A stretch of DNA of 17,326 nt from a bacterium (GTDB lineage Bacteria; Oederibacteriota; CAKKQC01), in NCBI GenBank assembly GCA_919901855.1, contig CAKKQC010000088.1, forward strand, positions 1 to 17,326. The letters run 5' to 3'. The notes under the pieces are model-generated. The model worked only from the letters and a program-made list of their open reading frames with translations. It was not told where the DNA came from and ran no database searches. The position numbers and the translations under genes were made by a program. Positions 1-7,343 of this stretch are shown here, in pieces (position 1 is the first letter of the stretch; every line of letters starts with the position of its first letter).

Positions 1-52
1 GTGCTGGTGCATGGTCCGCCTGTGGGATACTGAGCCAGTGATCTACCAATGA
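1..52 (+). CDS. 3' end of an upstream gene (partial, product unknown)
   Basis: The frame starting at base 2 stays open to a TGA at 50-52. That stop overlaps the ATG at 49 as ATGA, the same coupling seen at several other junctions in this window. A second frame, from base 1, stops at 31-33 and cannot be excluded. Only about 16 residues are visible, so no family can be named. The choice of frame rests only on the overlap pattern. Confidence 0.3.
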   Translation, partial: CWCMVRLWDTEPVIYQ

Positions 53-1485
53 TGAGCTTCCCGCGAATCAGGCATGTTGGAGTCCCGGTCACGGTGGTAG
101 CCCTGCTGGTCGCCGGTTCGCTCCGCGCCGCCCCGCCTCCCTGCTCGGGAGCGGACCTGCCCCCGGCCGTGGCCTACTTGCTCCAGGCGGAGGCGTCGCT
201 CACGCGGTCTCCTGTTTGGCCCGGCTGTTCCCTGCTCAAGCGGCCGATGCTGTTCTTTCTCGAGGCCGACCGGCAGGCGTGGCTGGTGGGTGGCGCCCGT
301 CCACCGGTTGGATACCGGATCGTCTGCCAGGACCCGGTCATCGTCGCCGTCAGGAAGGACGTTGTCGCGGACTTCAGCACGACGTGGGACAAGGACTACA
401 AACTGAAAGGCCTCGAGTGCTTCGCGTTCCGGTTCGCCGAAGGCGAGAACGTGCGATCGGCCTTCGCGACCTGCGTGCACGAGTACTTCCACTCGTTCCA
501 GAGCACGACCTTCGTCCACGAAGAGTTCAACCAGGGCTATGAGGTGGAGGACGCCGACAATCAGGCACTCGCGGCGATGGAACAGCGGGCGCTGGCGCGC
601 GCGGTCACGGCGAAAACTGCAGACGACCGGGCCCGGTTTGCCCGGGTATTCGTCGCGGTCCGCGCGTTGCGCAACCGGCGGTGGGGCGAGGCCGTCAGCA
701 AGACCGAGAATTGCGAGGAACGGCTCGAGGGTACGGCGGACTACGTCGAGCAGATGCTGGTCGGGCGGCCCGATGTCCTGGGCGACAGCGGCGACGCGGG
801 GGTCGCGACGATGACCCCGCGGCTGATGGAGATGCCTTTGTTGGAATCCATGGCAATGAAGAGGCTCTACGCCACCGGTTCCGCCCAGGGGTATCTGCTC
901 GATCTCGCTGGCGTGGTTGGATGGAAGGAGGGTGTCGTATCCGGCAAGAGTCTCTTCGAGCTCATGGCCGCCGGGTATCCGGTGGCGGAGGATGACCGGC
1001 AGTCGATTATCGAAGGGGCGAAGACCGAGCTGTTCGGCTACGAAGCCTGCGTTGGCGAATACCGGGACACGCTCGCTCAGACGAAGCTGGATCGCGATCG
1101 GGCCCTCGCGGCCTACGATGCCCAGCCCGGATATGAGATCCGGATCGGGGCGACGAGCGGCTACACCTCGGCTTCGTCGACGGGATCGCAGTACCGGTTG
1201 CCGGACCGGGAGACGTTCTACACCCGGATTGCGCTCTTCAAAGCGGAGGGTGACGGCTATCGGCTGGAGCTCAAGGATCTGCAGATGATCAAGGGGACCG
1301 GCGTTCGGTTCCGCGTGTCTTCTTCCGCGACGGTTCTGCTGGACGGCAAGCTGGCCGGATGGAATTCAGCCACGCGCAAGTTCCTTACGATCACGATCAA
1401 GGGCCCCGGGCTTTCCTTTGAAGCGAAGCGGGCCGGGACGTGGACGATCGAGGGCCGGGTGGCCAGGATCGACTGGGAGAAGTAG
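49..1485 (+). CDS. Exported HEXXH metallopeptidase-like protein
   Basis: The protein has 478 residues. It starts with two Met codons, a basic stretch, a hydrophobic run at about residues 10-26 and an Ala-rich site before APPP, which reads as a Sec signal peptide. An HEYFH zinc motif (HEXXH) lies at 144-148 and an EGTADY segment at about 227-232. A downstream Glu next to a small residue and Tyr is the usual third zinc ligand in gluzincin-type peptidases, so a zinc peptidase acting outside the cytoplasm is inferred. The last 100 or so residues look beta-rich and may be a separate domain. I do not recognise the exact family, and the substrate is unknown. No good Shine-Dalgarno precedes the start; coupling to the upstream gene by ATGA may replace it. 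The next gene begins 6 bases after the stop. Confidence 0.75.
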   Translation: MMSFPRIRHVGVPVTVVALLVAGSLRAAPPPCSGADLPPAVAYLLQAEASLTRSPVWPGCSLLKRPMLFFLEADRQAWLVGGARPPVGYRIVCQDPVIVAVRKDVVADFSTTWDKDYKLKGLECFAFRFAEGENVRSAFATCVHEYFHSFQSTTFVHEEFNQGYEVEDADNQALAAMEQRALARAVTAKTADDRARFARVFVAVRALRNRRWGEAVSKTENCEERLEGTADYVEQMLVGRPDVLGDSGDAGVATMTPRLMEMPLLESMAMKRLYATGSAQGYLLDLAGVVGWKEGVVSGKSLFELMAAGYPVAEDDRQSIIEGAKTELFGYEACVGEYRDTLAQTKLDRDRALAAYDAQPGYEIRIGATSGYTSASSTGSQYRLPDRETFYTRIALFKAEGDGYRLELKDLQMIKGTGVRFRVSSSATVLLDGKLAGWNSATRKFLTITIKGPGLSFEAKRAGTWTIEGRVARIDWEK

Positions 1486-1491
1486 GGCCGT

Positions 1492-1782
1492 ATGGCGGAT
1501 CAACTGGGGGGAGGGTTCCTGCGGCTCGAGGACTTGATGGCGCTGACCGACAAGCAGGTTCAGCTCGTCCTGCGGGACATCGACCAGGCGGACGCCGTGG
1601 TCGGGATGCTCGAGATGTCGCGGGAGCTGCGGAACCGCGTCCTCGCGAACATGAGCGAGCGGGCCCGCGGGATGATCCAGGAAGACTGGAACGCCATGAA
1701 GGGCCCGCCGGACGCCGGGGTCGCGCTGACGGCGCGGACCAAAATCCTGCGGGTCGCGAACGAAGTGGCGGCCAAGCCATGA
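1492..1782 (+). CDS. Stand-alone FliG C-terminal-domain protein
   Basis: The protein has 96 residues. It closely follows the FliG C-terminal domain pattern: an LEDLMALTDKQVQ-VLRDID segment at about 11-30, then a NMSERAR segment near 54-60, a Q-ED pair and a GPP turn before the last helix. In flagellar FliG this part faces the stator, but FliG is about 330-350 residues and carries N and middle domains that bind FliF and FliM. Those are absent here, and no flagellar gene is visible. The gene sits 6 bases after the metallopeptidase and overlaps the nitrilase start by ATGA, so it is probably co-expressed with both. I infer a protein-interaction or scaffold role, not a motor role. Family assignment is firm; function is unknown. 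Confidence 0.75.
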   Translation: MADQLGGGFLRLEDLMALTDKQVQLVLRDIDQADAVVGMLEMSRELRNRVLANMSERARGMIQEDWNAMKGPPDAGVALTARTKILRVANEVAAKP

Positions 1783-2780
1783 GCCGCCGTGATGCGTATG
1801 GCATCTGGCGGACGCGGGGAACCAGCCACCTGCCGCCGCGGAAGGTCGTCGTGGGGACGGTCCAGCAGGGCGGCTGGGCGTCCGGCCCCGGCCTGGCCGG
1901 GCGGCTCGACGCGCTGACGGGCCTGGTCGGCCGGATGGCGGAAATGGCCCGGCGCCGCCACGGCCGGGGACTGGACTTGGCTGTCCTCCCGGAGTCCGTA
2001 GTGAACGGCGAGCCCGGCTCCGATGCGTTCGCGCACTCCAACCCCATCGAGGGGCCCGTGCTCGATGCCCTGGGCGCGGCAGCCCGGCGCCACCACTGTT
2101 ACGTCATCGTGGGGATGAACCTCCTCGAGGACTTCCGCCGCCGGATCTGCTCGAACGCGGCCGTGCTGGTAGACCGGCGCGGCCGGGTGGCCGGTATCTA
2201 CCGGAAGATTCATCCGGTCCCGAGCGAACCCGGCCGGCCGGTGTCGCTCGAAGGCGGGATGACCCCGGGACGAAACGCTCCCGTCTTTCAGTGCGACTTC
2301 GGCCGGGTCGGGATGCAGATCTGTTACGACATCGACTTCGACGGGGGGTGGAACGAACTGGCGAAGGGCAACGCCGACATCGTTGCGTGGCCGTCGCAGA
2401 CCCCGCAGATCGCGCGGCCGTCCGCCCGGGCCCTGCGCCACGGCTACTACATCGTCTCCAGCACATGGAAGTGCAACGCTTCGGTCTTCGATCCCATGGG
2501 CCGGGTGGCAGCCCAGGTCCGCGCTCCCGGCCACCTGCTCGTGACCGAGCTCGACCTGTCCTGGGCGCTCGTGGAGTGGGCCAGGACCCTGCGCGGCGGC
2601 GCCCTCCTGCGCGAGCGGTTCGGCAACCGCGTGGGGTTCCGCTACGTGGAAGAGGAAGATCGCGGGCTCTTCTGGTCCAACGATCCCCGCGTGCCCATTG
2701 CGCGCATGGTGAAGGCCGCCGGGCTCCTGGAATGGCCGGCCGAGCACGCCCGGGCGTCCCGGATTATCGCCAGCGGGTGA
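1779..2780 (+). CDS. Carbon-nitrogen hydrolase (nitrilase superfamily amidohydrolase)
   Basis: The 333-residue protein has the full nitrilase-superfamily catalytic triad: Glu72 in LAVLPES, Lys143 in YRKIHPV, and Cys182 in GMQICYDIDF. The length fits a single-domain member. Such enzymes hydrolyse C-N bonds of amides, carbamoyl compounds or nitriles in the cytoplasm; no signal peptide is seen. The ATG at 1779 overlaps the FliG-like stop as ATGA. The frame stays open upstream to 1440, but that part runs antiparallel to no family and coincides with real genes in another frame, so 1779 is preferred. The last 70 residues or so extend past the usual core. The substrate cannot be told from sequence. 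The downstream cassette begins only about 15 bases after the stop. Confidence 0.88.
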   Translation: MSRRDAYGIWRTRGTSHLPPRKVVVGTVQQGGWASGPGLAGRLDALTGLVGRMAEMARRRHGRGLDLAVLPESVVNGEPGSDAFAHSNPIEGPVLDALGAAARRHHCYVIVGMNLLEDFRRRICSNAAVLVDRRGRVAGIYRKIHPVPSEPGRPVSLEGGMTPGRNAPVFQCDFGRVGMQICYDIDFDGGWNELAKGNADIVAWPSQTPQIARPSARALRHGYYIVSSTWKCNASVFDPMGRVAAQVRAPGHLLVTELDLSWALVEWARTLRGGALLRERFGNRVGFRYVEEEDRGLFWSNDPRVPIARMVKAAGLLEWPAEHARASRIIASG

Positions 2781-2795
2781 ACGGTGTCGCCGAAT

Positions 2796-2814
2796 ATGTC
2801 ATACTATATGACAT
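2796..2814. promoter_or_regulatory. Perfect inverted repeat over the start codon: likely autoregulatory operator and promoter
   Basis: ATGTCATA-cta-TATGACAT is a perfect 8-base inverted repeat with a 3-base centre, an AT-rich island in GC-rich DNA. Its right arm runs into the ATG of the HTH gene at 2813. The embedded TACTAT (2802-2807) resembles a -10 box and would put the transcription start almost on the ATG, giving a leaderless or near-leaderless mRNA. No clear -35 box is seen. Binding by the HTH protein encoded directly downstream is inferred. Confidence 0.65.
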
Positions 2815-3331
2815 GAGAGTGTCGCTCGAGAGCGCCGGGGACGGGGTCTGGACCGTTCGCAAGACGGGGGACGACGGGCGGGTCCTCGCGGAGGTCCCGG
2901 GCGCGTACGCCGTGAATGACCTCTGCCGGCGGCTGGGGAAATCCCGGCGGCAGGTGTATCGCTACATCAAGGATGGCTGGCTGGTGCCGGTGGGCAAGTA
3001 CCTGGGCGAGTGGCTCGTGGACGCGCGCGGAATCGAGTATCTCCTCGAGGGTCGCCCCCGGCATCCGGGGACCCTGCCGTCCGCCGCCCGGCCCCTGTTT
3101 CCCGAGTACCGCCTCGAGGACCTGCACCCGATTCGGGATGCGGCTGTGATCATCCAGCGGGTGCTCGAGATGGGCGGACGCGACGAGGTGACGTGGCTGT
3201 TCGGCCAGTACCCGCACCAGTCACTCGAACACTGGCTCGCGCGCGAGGGCTGGCGGCTGACCCCGCGATCGGCCACCTTCTGGTCGATGATACTGGGCGT
3301 GAAGGCTCCGCGTGCCCGGACGGTATCATGA
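2813..3331 (+). CDS. HTH regulator with DUF6922-like C-terminus (antitoxin-like partner of nucleotidyltransferase)
   Basis: The protein has 172 residues. Residues about 31-78 form a MerR/excisionase-type helix-turn-helix (DLCRRLGKSRRQVYRYIKDG, then a short wing and EWLVDARGIEYLL). Residues about 95-162 match the DUF6922-type pattern: an LFPEY opening, an IIQRVLEMG helix, a W-FGQYP segment and a closing FWSMILG. Proteins with this tail are commonly encoded just before AbiEii-type nucleotidyltransferases, as here. The ATG at 2813 lies within an inverted repeat, and no Shine-Dalgarno can precede it if transcription starts there. The likely job is DNA-binding repressor and antidote for the next gene, with autoregulation inferred. 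HTH identity is good; the antitoxin role comes from gene order. Confidence 0.75.
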   Translation: MRVSLESAGDGVWTVRKTGDDGRVLAEVPGAYAVNDLCRRLGKSRRQVYRYIKDGWLVPVGKYLGEWLVDARGIEYLLEGRPRHPGTLPSAARPLFPEYRLEDLHPIRDAAVIIQRVLEMGGRDEVTWLFGQYPHQSLEHWLAREGWRLTPRSATFWSMILGVKAPRARTVS

Positions 3332-3993
3332 CGCCGCACCGGGAAGTGCTCAGCCGGGAGGCCATGCGCTTGCTCGGCAGCCTCGGCGGCATTCTGGGGC
3401 CGTCGTACTATCTGGCAGGCGGGACCGGACTGGCCCTTCAGGCCGGTCACCGCAAGTCCGAGGACCTGGCTTTCTTCCGGCATGCGCCCGGACTCGTCTT
3501 GCCCGCGAGGGAACGGCTGAAACGTTCGCTGTTGGAAGCGGGACGCTACCAGATTCTCTCCGAGGACGAGGGGACGCTGCACCTCGCGTACGGAGATACC
3601 CGGGTCAGCCTTCTGGCCAGCCGGCCCCCCTTGTTGAGGAAAGCGATCCGCATGGATCGGGCGCTGGTCGCCGATCCGGTGGACATCGGCCTCATGAAGA
3701 TCTCGGCGGTCATCGGTCGTGGGGCCAAGAAGGACTTCATCGACATGGCCTGCCTGCTGAAGGAGTACGTCGCCCTGGCGGAGCTCCTGCGGCTCGCGCC
3801 GAAGAAGTTCCCGGAGTCCCGGGAGATCAGCTTCCTCGCGTTGAAGGCGCTCGTCTACTTCGCAGACGCCGAGGCGGAACCCGACCCCGTGATCCTGAAG
3901 GGCGAATACCGGTGGAGTCCCGTCAAGGCGTTCCTGCGGTCGGAAGTGACGAAGGCATCTTCCGCATTGACCAGCCAGAGGAGGCGAACATGA
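3328..3993 (+). CDS. AbiEii-like nucleotidyltransferase (toxin-like), one acidic active-site residue altered
   Basis: The protein has 221 residues. YYLAGGTGLALQ (27-38) followed by GHRKSEDLAFF (40-50) is the nucleotidyltransferase signature of the AbiEii/AbiGii family, and DIGLMK (119-124) with RGAKKDFIDM (131-140) is the second conserved block. In usual members the acidic pair reads S-x-D-x-D-F-F. Here Asp46 is kept but the second acid is Ala48, which may weaken metal binding or shift the chemistry. AbiEii toxins transfer nucleotides to target RNA such as tRNA or otherwise stop growth. The start overlaps the regulator stop by ATGA, and the stop overlaps the methyltransferase start the same way. 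Family is well supported; toxicity and activity of this copy are uncertain. Confidence 0.82.
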   Translation: MTPHREVLSREAMRLLGSLGGILGPSYYLAGGTGLALQAGHRKSEDLAFFRHAPGLVLPARERLKRSLLEAGRYQILSEDEGTLHLAYGDTRVSLLASRPPLLRKAIRMDRALVADPVDIGLMKISAVIGRGAKKDFIDMACLLKEYVALAELLRLAPKKFPESREISFLALKALVYFADAEAEPDPVILKGEYRWSPVKAFLRSEVTKASSALTSQRRRT

Positions 3994-4736
3994 GCGCACA
4001 CGAGCACAAGGCCGCGGATTGGCAGACCTACAAGATGAACATGCAGAAGCCCCACGAGACGCTGGAGCCGCTCGACCGCGAGATCGCGGTCGTGGCCGCC
4101 GGGCTGGAGACGCTGAAGTCAGCGGGAATCCTGGGCAGCACGGAGTACGATGCCGCCCGGTTCCTCGCGTTTCGGAAGGCGGTGGCGGAGAGCTTCGAGA
4201 TCCCGTGGACGGCGATCACGCCCCGGATGCAGCGATTGATCTGGGCTATCAACGCGATCAAGCGGCCGCCGGTCATGATCGCGGCCGGGGTCTTCTGCGG
4301 CAATACGTTCATCAGCAACGCCGGAGCCGCGGTGGGACCGGGAGCTGTCTACACGGCCCGGGCGCTGGTCGGGCTCGAGATCAAGCCCCACGAAGCCGAG
4401 CGTGCCGAGCGGAACGTCCGCAAGGTCGATCCCACCGGCCTCGCCCGGGTGCTCGCCGAGGACGCGGTCGACTACTGCGCGAAGTGGAAAGACTCGATCG
4501 ACCTGCTCTACCTCGACGCCGACGGCGACAAGGGGCGGGGGAAGGGGATCTACCTCGCGATCACGGAGGCGGCTTGGGGACGGATGCCGCCGGGCGCGCT
4601 CATGCTCGCGCACAACAGCATCAACGCCGCCGACGCAATGAAGGACTACCTCGCGTACGTGCGCGACAGCCAGCACTGCCGCGCGAGCGTGAACATGTAC
4701 CTCGACGGCGAAGGGCTCGAAATCTCGATCAAGTAG
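3990..4736 (+). CDS. Class I SAM-dependent methyltransferase (O-methyltransferase-like)
   Basis: The protein has 248 residues. A helical N-terminal part (1-90) precedes a Rossmann-type core: GVFCGNTFISN at about 100-110 in the place of motif I, VGLEIKPHEAERAERNV (127-143) with the Glu expected to bind the SAM ribose, DSIDLLYLDADGD (168-180) as the metal-binding Asp region of O-methyltransferases, and GALMLAHN (202-209). A strong AGAGGAGG (3977-3984) lies 5 bases before the ATG, so this gene can be translated well even though it overlaps the nucleotidyltransferase stop. The acceptor is unknown. The tight coupling suggests it belongs to the cassette, but it could be a separate metabolic gene. 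The stop overlaps the convergent glycosidase end by 8 bases. Confidence 0.75.
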   Translation: MSAHEHKAADWQTYKMNMQKPHETLEPLDREIAVVAAGLETLKSAGILGSTEYDAARFLAFRKAVAESFEIPWTAITPRMQRLIWAINAIKRPPVMIAAGVFCGNTFISNAGAAVGPGAVYTARALVGLEIKPHEAERAERNVRKVDPTGLARVLAEDAVDYCAKWKDSIDLLYLDADGDKGRGKGIYLAITEAAWGRMPPGALMLAHNSINAADAMKDYLAYVRDSQHCRASVNMYLDGEGLEISIK

Positions 4737-6204
4737 TAGCGGGCGCGGGCCGGACCCGGTAGGCGCGGCCGGGGGCGAGGGCGAAGGAGCGCCAGCCCGA
4801 AGCCAGGCCGCGCGGTTCCCCGTCCGCCGGAACCAGGCGGTCCTCTCGCCACGTGTTCCCGTCCCAGCGACCCTCGCTCAATGCCAGGGAGACTCCGGGA
4901 GCGAGCGGGCCGACCGTCACCTGGGCATCGACGCCGGAGATCGTGGCCTCGCCATCGCCGGTCCGGACCGCGACCCACCGGCTGGCAGGGCCCGAGAGGA
5001 CGGTCCAGTGGAAGCCCCACCGCCGCTCCTCCATCTTGCGCGGGATGCCGGCCGCCGCCGCGTAGTGCATGACGCCGTCGCCCCCGAGCGCGTCCGCGAG
5101 GGGGGCAGCGATCGCGTGCAGGGAGGACTGGACGCGGCCGTACGCGGTCGCGGCATCCGTCCACGACCCGTCCCTGGTCACGAACGGCCGCTCGTACACA
5201 TGGTCGCGCCAGTGCCGCCAGCCGAAGGCATGATCGATCGCCCACGGGTCGAATCCGGCGGCCCCATGCTCGAGGACCGCGAGGAACAGGTTGAGGTCGG
5301 CGTCACCCGTGGACTCGGTCGAGTGCTCGGCCACGAACGGGAGGTTCCGGCCCGCGGCGAAGTGGCGCATCGTGAACGCGAGGTCGCTGGGCGAGAAGCC
5401 GTAGTAGTCCGGGGCGACGAAGTCGATCGCGGGGCATTCGTCCAGCCACAGCGCCACGTCCTCGCCGCTCCGCAGGGGATTCGTCGGGAAGTTCGCGTAG
5501 GCGGGCACGGGGAGGAGGCGCTTCTGGCCGGCGAGGAGGCCCGTGAAATACCGCGTGAGCGACCGGACGCCGAACGCGAACTCGCTCCCGCCCTCGGTCC
5601 GGAAGGCCGTGGTGCAGGCGGAGCACATGCACCGCGGCTGGTACGTGTCGGGGACGGCGGCGCCTGCCCCTGAGGGAGTCGCGTCCATCCGGATACACGG
5701 CTCGTTCTCGCATTGCAGCAGGATCGTGGCATCCCCGTCCCGCTCCGCGACCCGAGCGAGAAGGGAGTCGAGGGCGCGCTTTTCTACCGCCAGCAGGTCC
5801 GGCTGGGTGGGGCAGAGGCCGGGCAGGTCCTTGCCGTCCGGATCCTGCATCCGGCGGAACCGGCCCTCGCGGACCCACTTGGGGGCGCTCCCGGACCGGC
5901 CGCCCTGGTTGGTTCCGAACCAGAGCAGGGCCATCCGGAGCCCCAGCTCCCGGCATCGGGCGACGGCGTGGTCGACGACCACCCAGTTGAACCGGCCCTC
6001 CTCGGGTTCCAGGACAAACCAGCGGACAGGGAAGAAGACGGTGTTGCAGCCCAGCTTCACGATATGGGCGAAGAGCCAGTCGAAGTCCTCGACCCGGGTC
6101 GTGTTCAGGAAGTCGATCTGGATGCCGAGCGCCAGGAATGGCCGACCGGCCACGAACAGCTTGCGGCGTCCCCGGTGCTCCCTGATCTCGGCGCGTGGTG
6201 CCAT
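4729..6204 (-). CDS. GH42-like glycoside hydrolase (beta-galactosidase-type TIM barrel)
   Basis: The protein has 491 residues and no evident signal peptide. Its start reads MAPRAEIREH and then GRPFLALGIQIDF, the usual first strand of GH-A clan beta-galactosidase-like proteins. FFPVRWFVLEPEEGRFNW (57-74) is the strand-two/helix region. Glu168 in LLQCENEP is the expected acid/base, and Glu293 in PFVAEH the candidate nucleophile. A CMCSAC cluster (192-197) resembles the metal-binding cysteines of GH42 enzymes. The last 100 residues or so form a beta-rich C-terminal domain. An upstream in-frame ATG at 6249 would overlap the divergent gene, so 6204 is preferred. It converges with the methyltransferase (8-base overlap) and diverges from the URO-D-like gene. 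Sugar substrate unknown. Confidence 0.8.
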   Translation of the reverse strand: MAPRAEIREHRGRRKLFVAGRPFLALGIQIDFLNTTRVEDFDWLFAHIVKLGCNTVFFPVRWFVLEPEEGRFNWVVVDHAVARCRELGLRMALLWFGTNQGGRSGSAPKWVREGRFRRMQDPDGKDLPGLCPTQPDLLAVEKRALDSLLARVAERDGDATILLQCENEPCIRMDATPSGAGAAVPDTYQPRCMCSACTTAFRTEGGSEFAFGVRSLTRYFTGLLAGQKRLLPVPAYANFPTNPLRSGEDVALWLDECPAIDFVAPDYYGFSPSDLAFTMRHFAAGRNLPFVAEHSTESTGDADLNLFLAVLEHGAAGFDPWAIDHAFGWRHWRDHVYERPFVTRDGSWTDAATAYGRVQSSLHAIAAPLADALGGDGVMHYAAAAGIPRKMEERRWGFHWTVLSGPASRWVAVRTGDGEATISGVDAQVTVGPLAPGVSLALSEGRWDGNTWREDRLVPADGEPRGLASGWRSFALAPGRAYRVRPAPATT

Positions 6205-6265
6205 GGCTCCCCGGATGATAGCACCGGTTGATACCATGGACGCGATCATGCCAGGACGGGAGCGG

Positions 6266-7333
6266 ATGTCGAGCCGGGAGCGGGTAAGGCGGGCGCTCGC
6301 GCACCAGACCACGGACCGGGTGCCGATCGCCATGATCTGCTCCGGGATCAACGAGCCGGCGCGGGTGGCGCTGGAGGTGTATCTTCGCCGTGAACGGGGG
6401 ACCGGCGTGGACGCCTGGTTGAAGCCCTTCATCGACATCCGGGAGGTGGCGCCCCGGTACATCGGGCCGCCGCTGCGTGAAGGCGAGGACATCTGGGGGG
6501 TTCATCGCGGCGTCATCGGCTATGGGAACGGGACCGGCGAGTACCACGAGATCGACCACTACCCGCTGGCCGGGGCCCGCACGGCGGCGGATCTCGACCG
6601 GCACCGGTGGCCGTCGACGGACTGGTTCGACTACTCCGTCCTGCCGGAGCGGATCGCGGCGCTGCGCTCGGACGGGGATCCGGCGATCATGGTGGCCAAC
6701 GGCAACCTCTTCGAATCGAGCTGGTACATGCGCGGATTCGAGCGGACTCTGGCGGACCTCCTAGAGGAGCCCGAGTTCGTCCGGGACCTCCTCGACCGGG
6801 TCACGACGTTCCACATCGCCCATTTCCGGAAGATCCTGGCGGCGGCGAACGGCGGCATCGACCTGGTCTTCACCGCCGACGACATCGGGGGCCAGCAGGG
6901 GCTGCTCATGTCGCTCAAGACCTGGGAGACGCTGATCAAACCCTTCCACGTCCGGCTCAACCGCGCGATCCACGAGTTCGGGGCCAGGGTCGTCTACCAT
7001 TCCGACGGCGACGTCATGGATGCCGCCGGCGGGCTCGTGGACATGGGCATCGACGTCCTCGAGGCGCTCCAGTTCAACGCGGGGAAGATGGATCCGGTCG
7101 CGCTCAAGGCGGGGTGGGGCGGTCGGCTGTCGTTCGCGGGCGGGGTAAGCGTGCAGGCGACGCTCCCGTTCGGCACGGCCGACGACGTCCGGAACGAGGT
7201 CAAGCGGCTGATCACGGTCCTGGGGAAGGACGGGGGCTACATCCTCGGTCCTTCTCATCTGATTCAGGCGGGCACTCCGCCGGAGAACATCGTGGCGCTG
7301 TTCGAGACCGCCGGGAGCTTCTACCCTTACTGA
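6266..7333 (+). CDS. Uroporphyrinogen decarboxylase (URO-D) superfamily protein
   Basis: The 355-residue protein opens with MSSRERVRRALAHQTTDRVPI, the typical start of URO-D/MtaA-like proteins. It continues with VFTADDIGGQQGLLMS (201-216) and YHSDGDV (244-250), with a family-conserved His at 245 and a DMGIDVLEALQ segment after it. The C-terminus GYILGPSHLIQAGTPPENI also fits. This clade mostly contains cobalamin-linked methyltransferases and uncharacterised proteins, not heme enzymes, and no heme genes are nearby. Start choice: the ATG at 6266 has GGGAG just upstream and matches family starts, while in-frame ATGs at 6236 and 6248 would add up to 10 residues. It diverges from the glycosidase across a short gap, so the two may share control. 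A corrinoid or methyl-transfer role is only an inference. Confidence 0.85.
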   Translation: MSSRERVRRALAHQTTDRVPIAMICSGINEPARVALEVYLRRERGTGVDAWLKPFIDIREVAPRYIGPPLREGEDIWGVHRGVIGYGNGTGEYHEIDHYPLAGARTAADLDRHRWPSTDWFDYSVLPERIAALRSDGDPAIMVANGNLFESSWYMRGFERTLADLLEEPEFVRDLLDRVTTFHIAHFRKILAAANGGIDLVFTADDIGGQQGLLMSLKTWETLIKPFHVRLNRAIHEFGARVVYHSDGDVMDAAGGLVDMGIDVLEALQFNAGKMDPVALKAGWGGRLSFAGGVSVQATLPFGTADDVRNEVKRLITVLGKDGGYILGPSHLIQAGTPPENIVALFETAGSFYPY

Positions 7334-7343
7334 TCCGGCCTGA

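Noticed and set aside
1560-2747. Long minus-strand open frame opposite the nitrilase
   Set aside because: It mirrors the codon pattern of the GC-rich gene on the other strand, and its translation shows no family. The nitrilase has a full catalytic triad.
5008-6231. Plus-strand open frames opposite the GH42-like gene
   Set aside because: They overlap a well-supported gene and show no family features.
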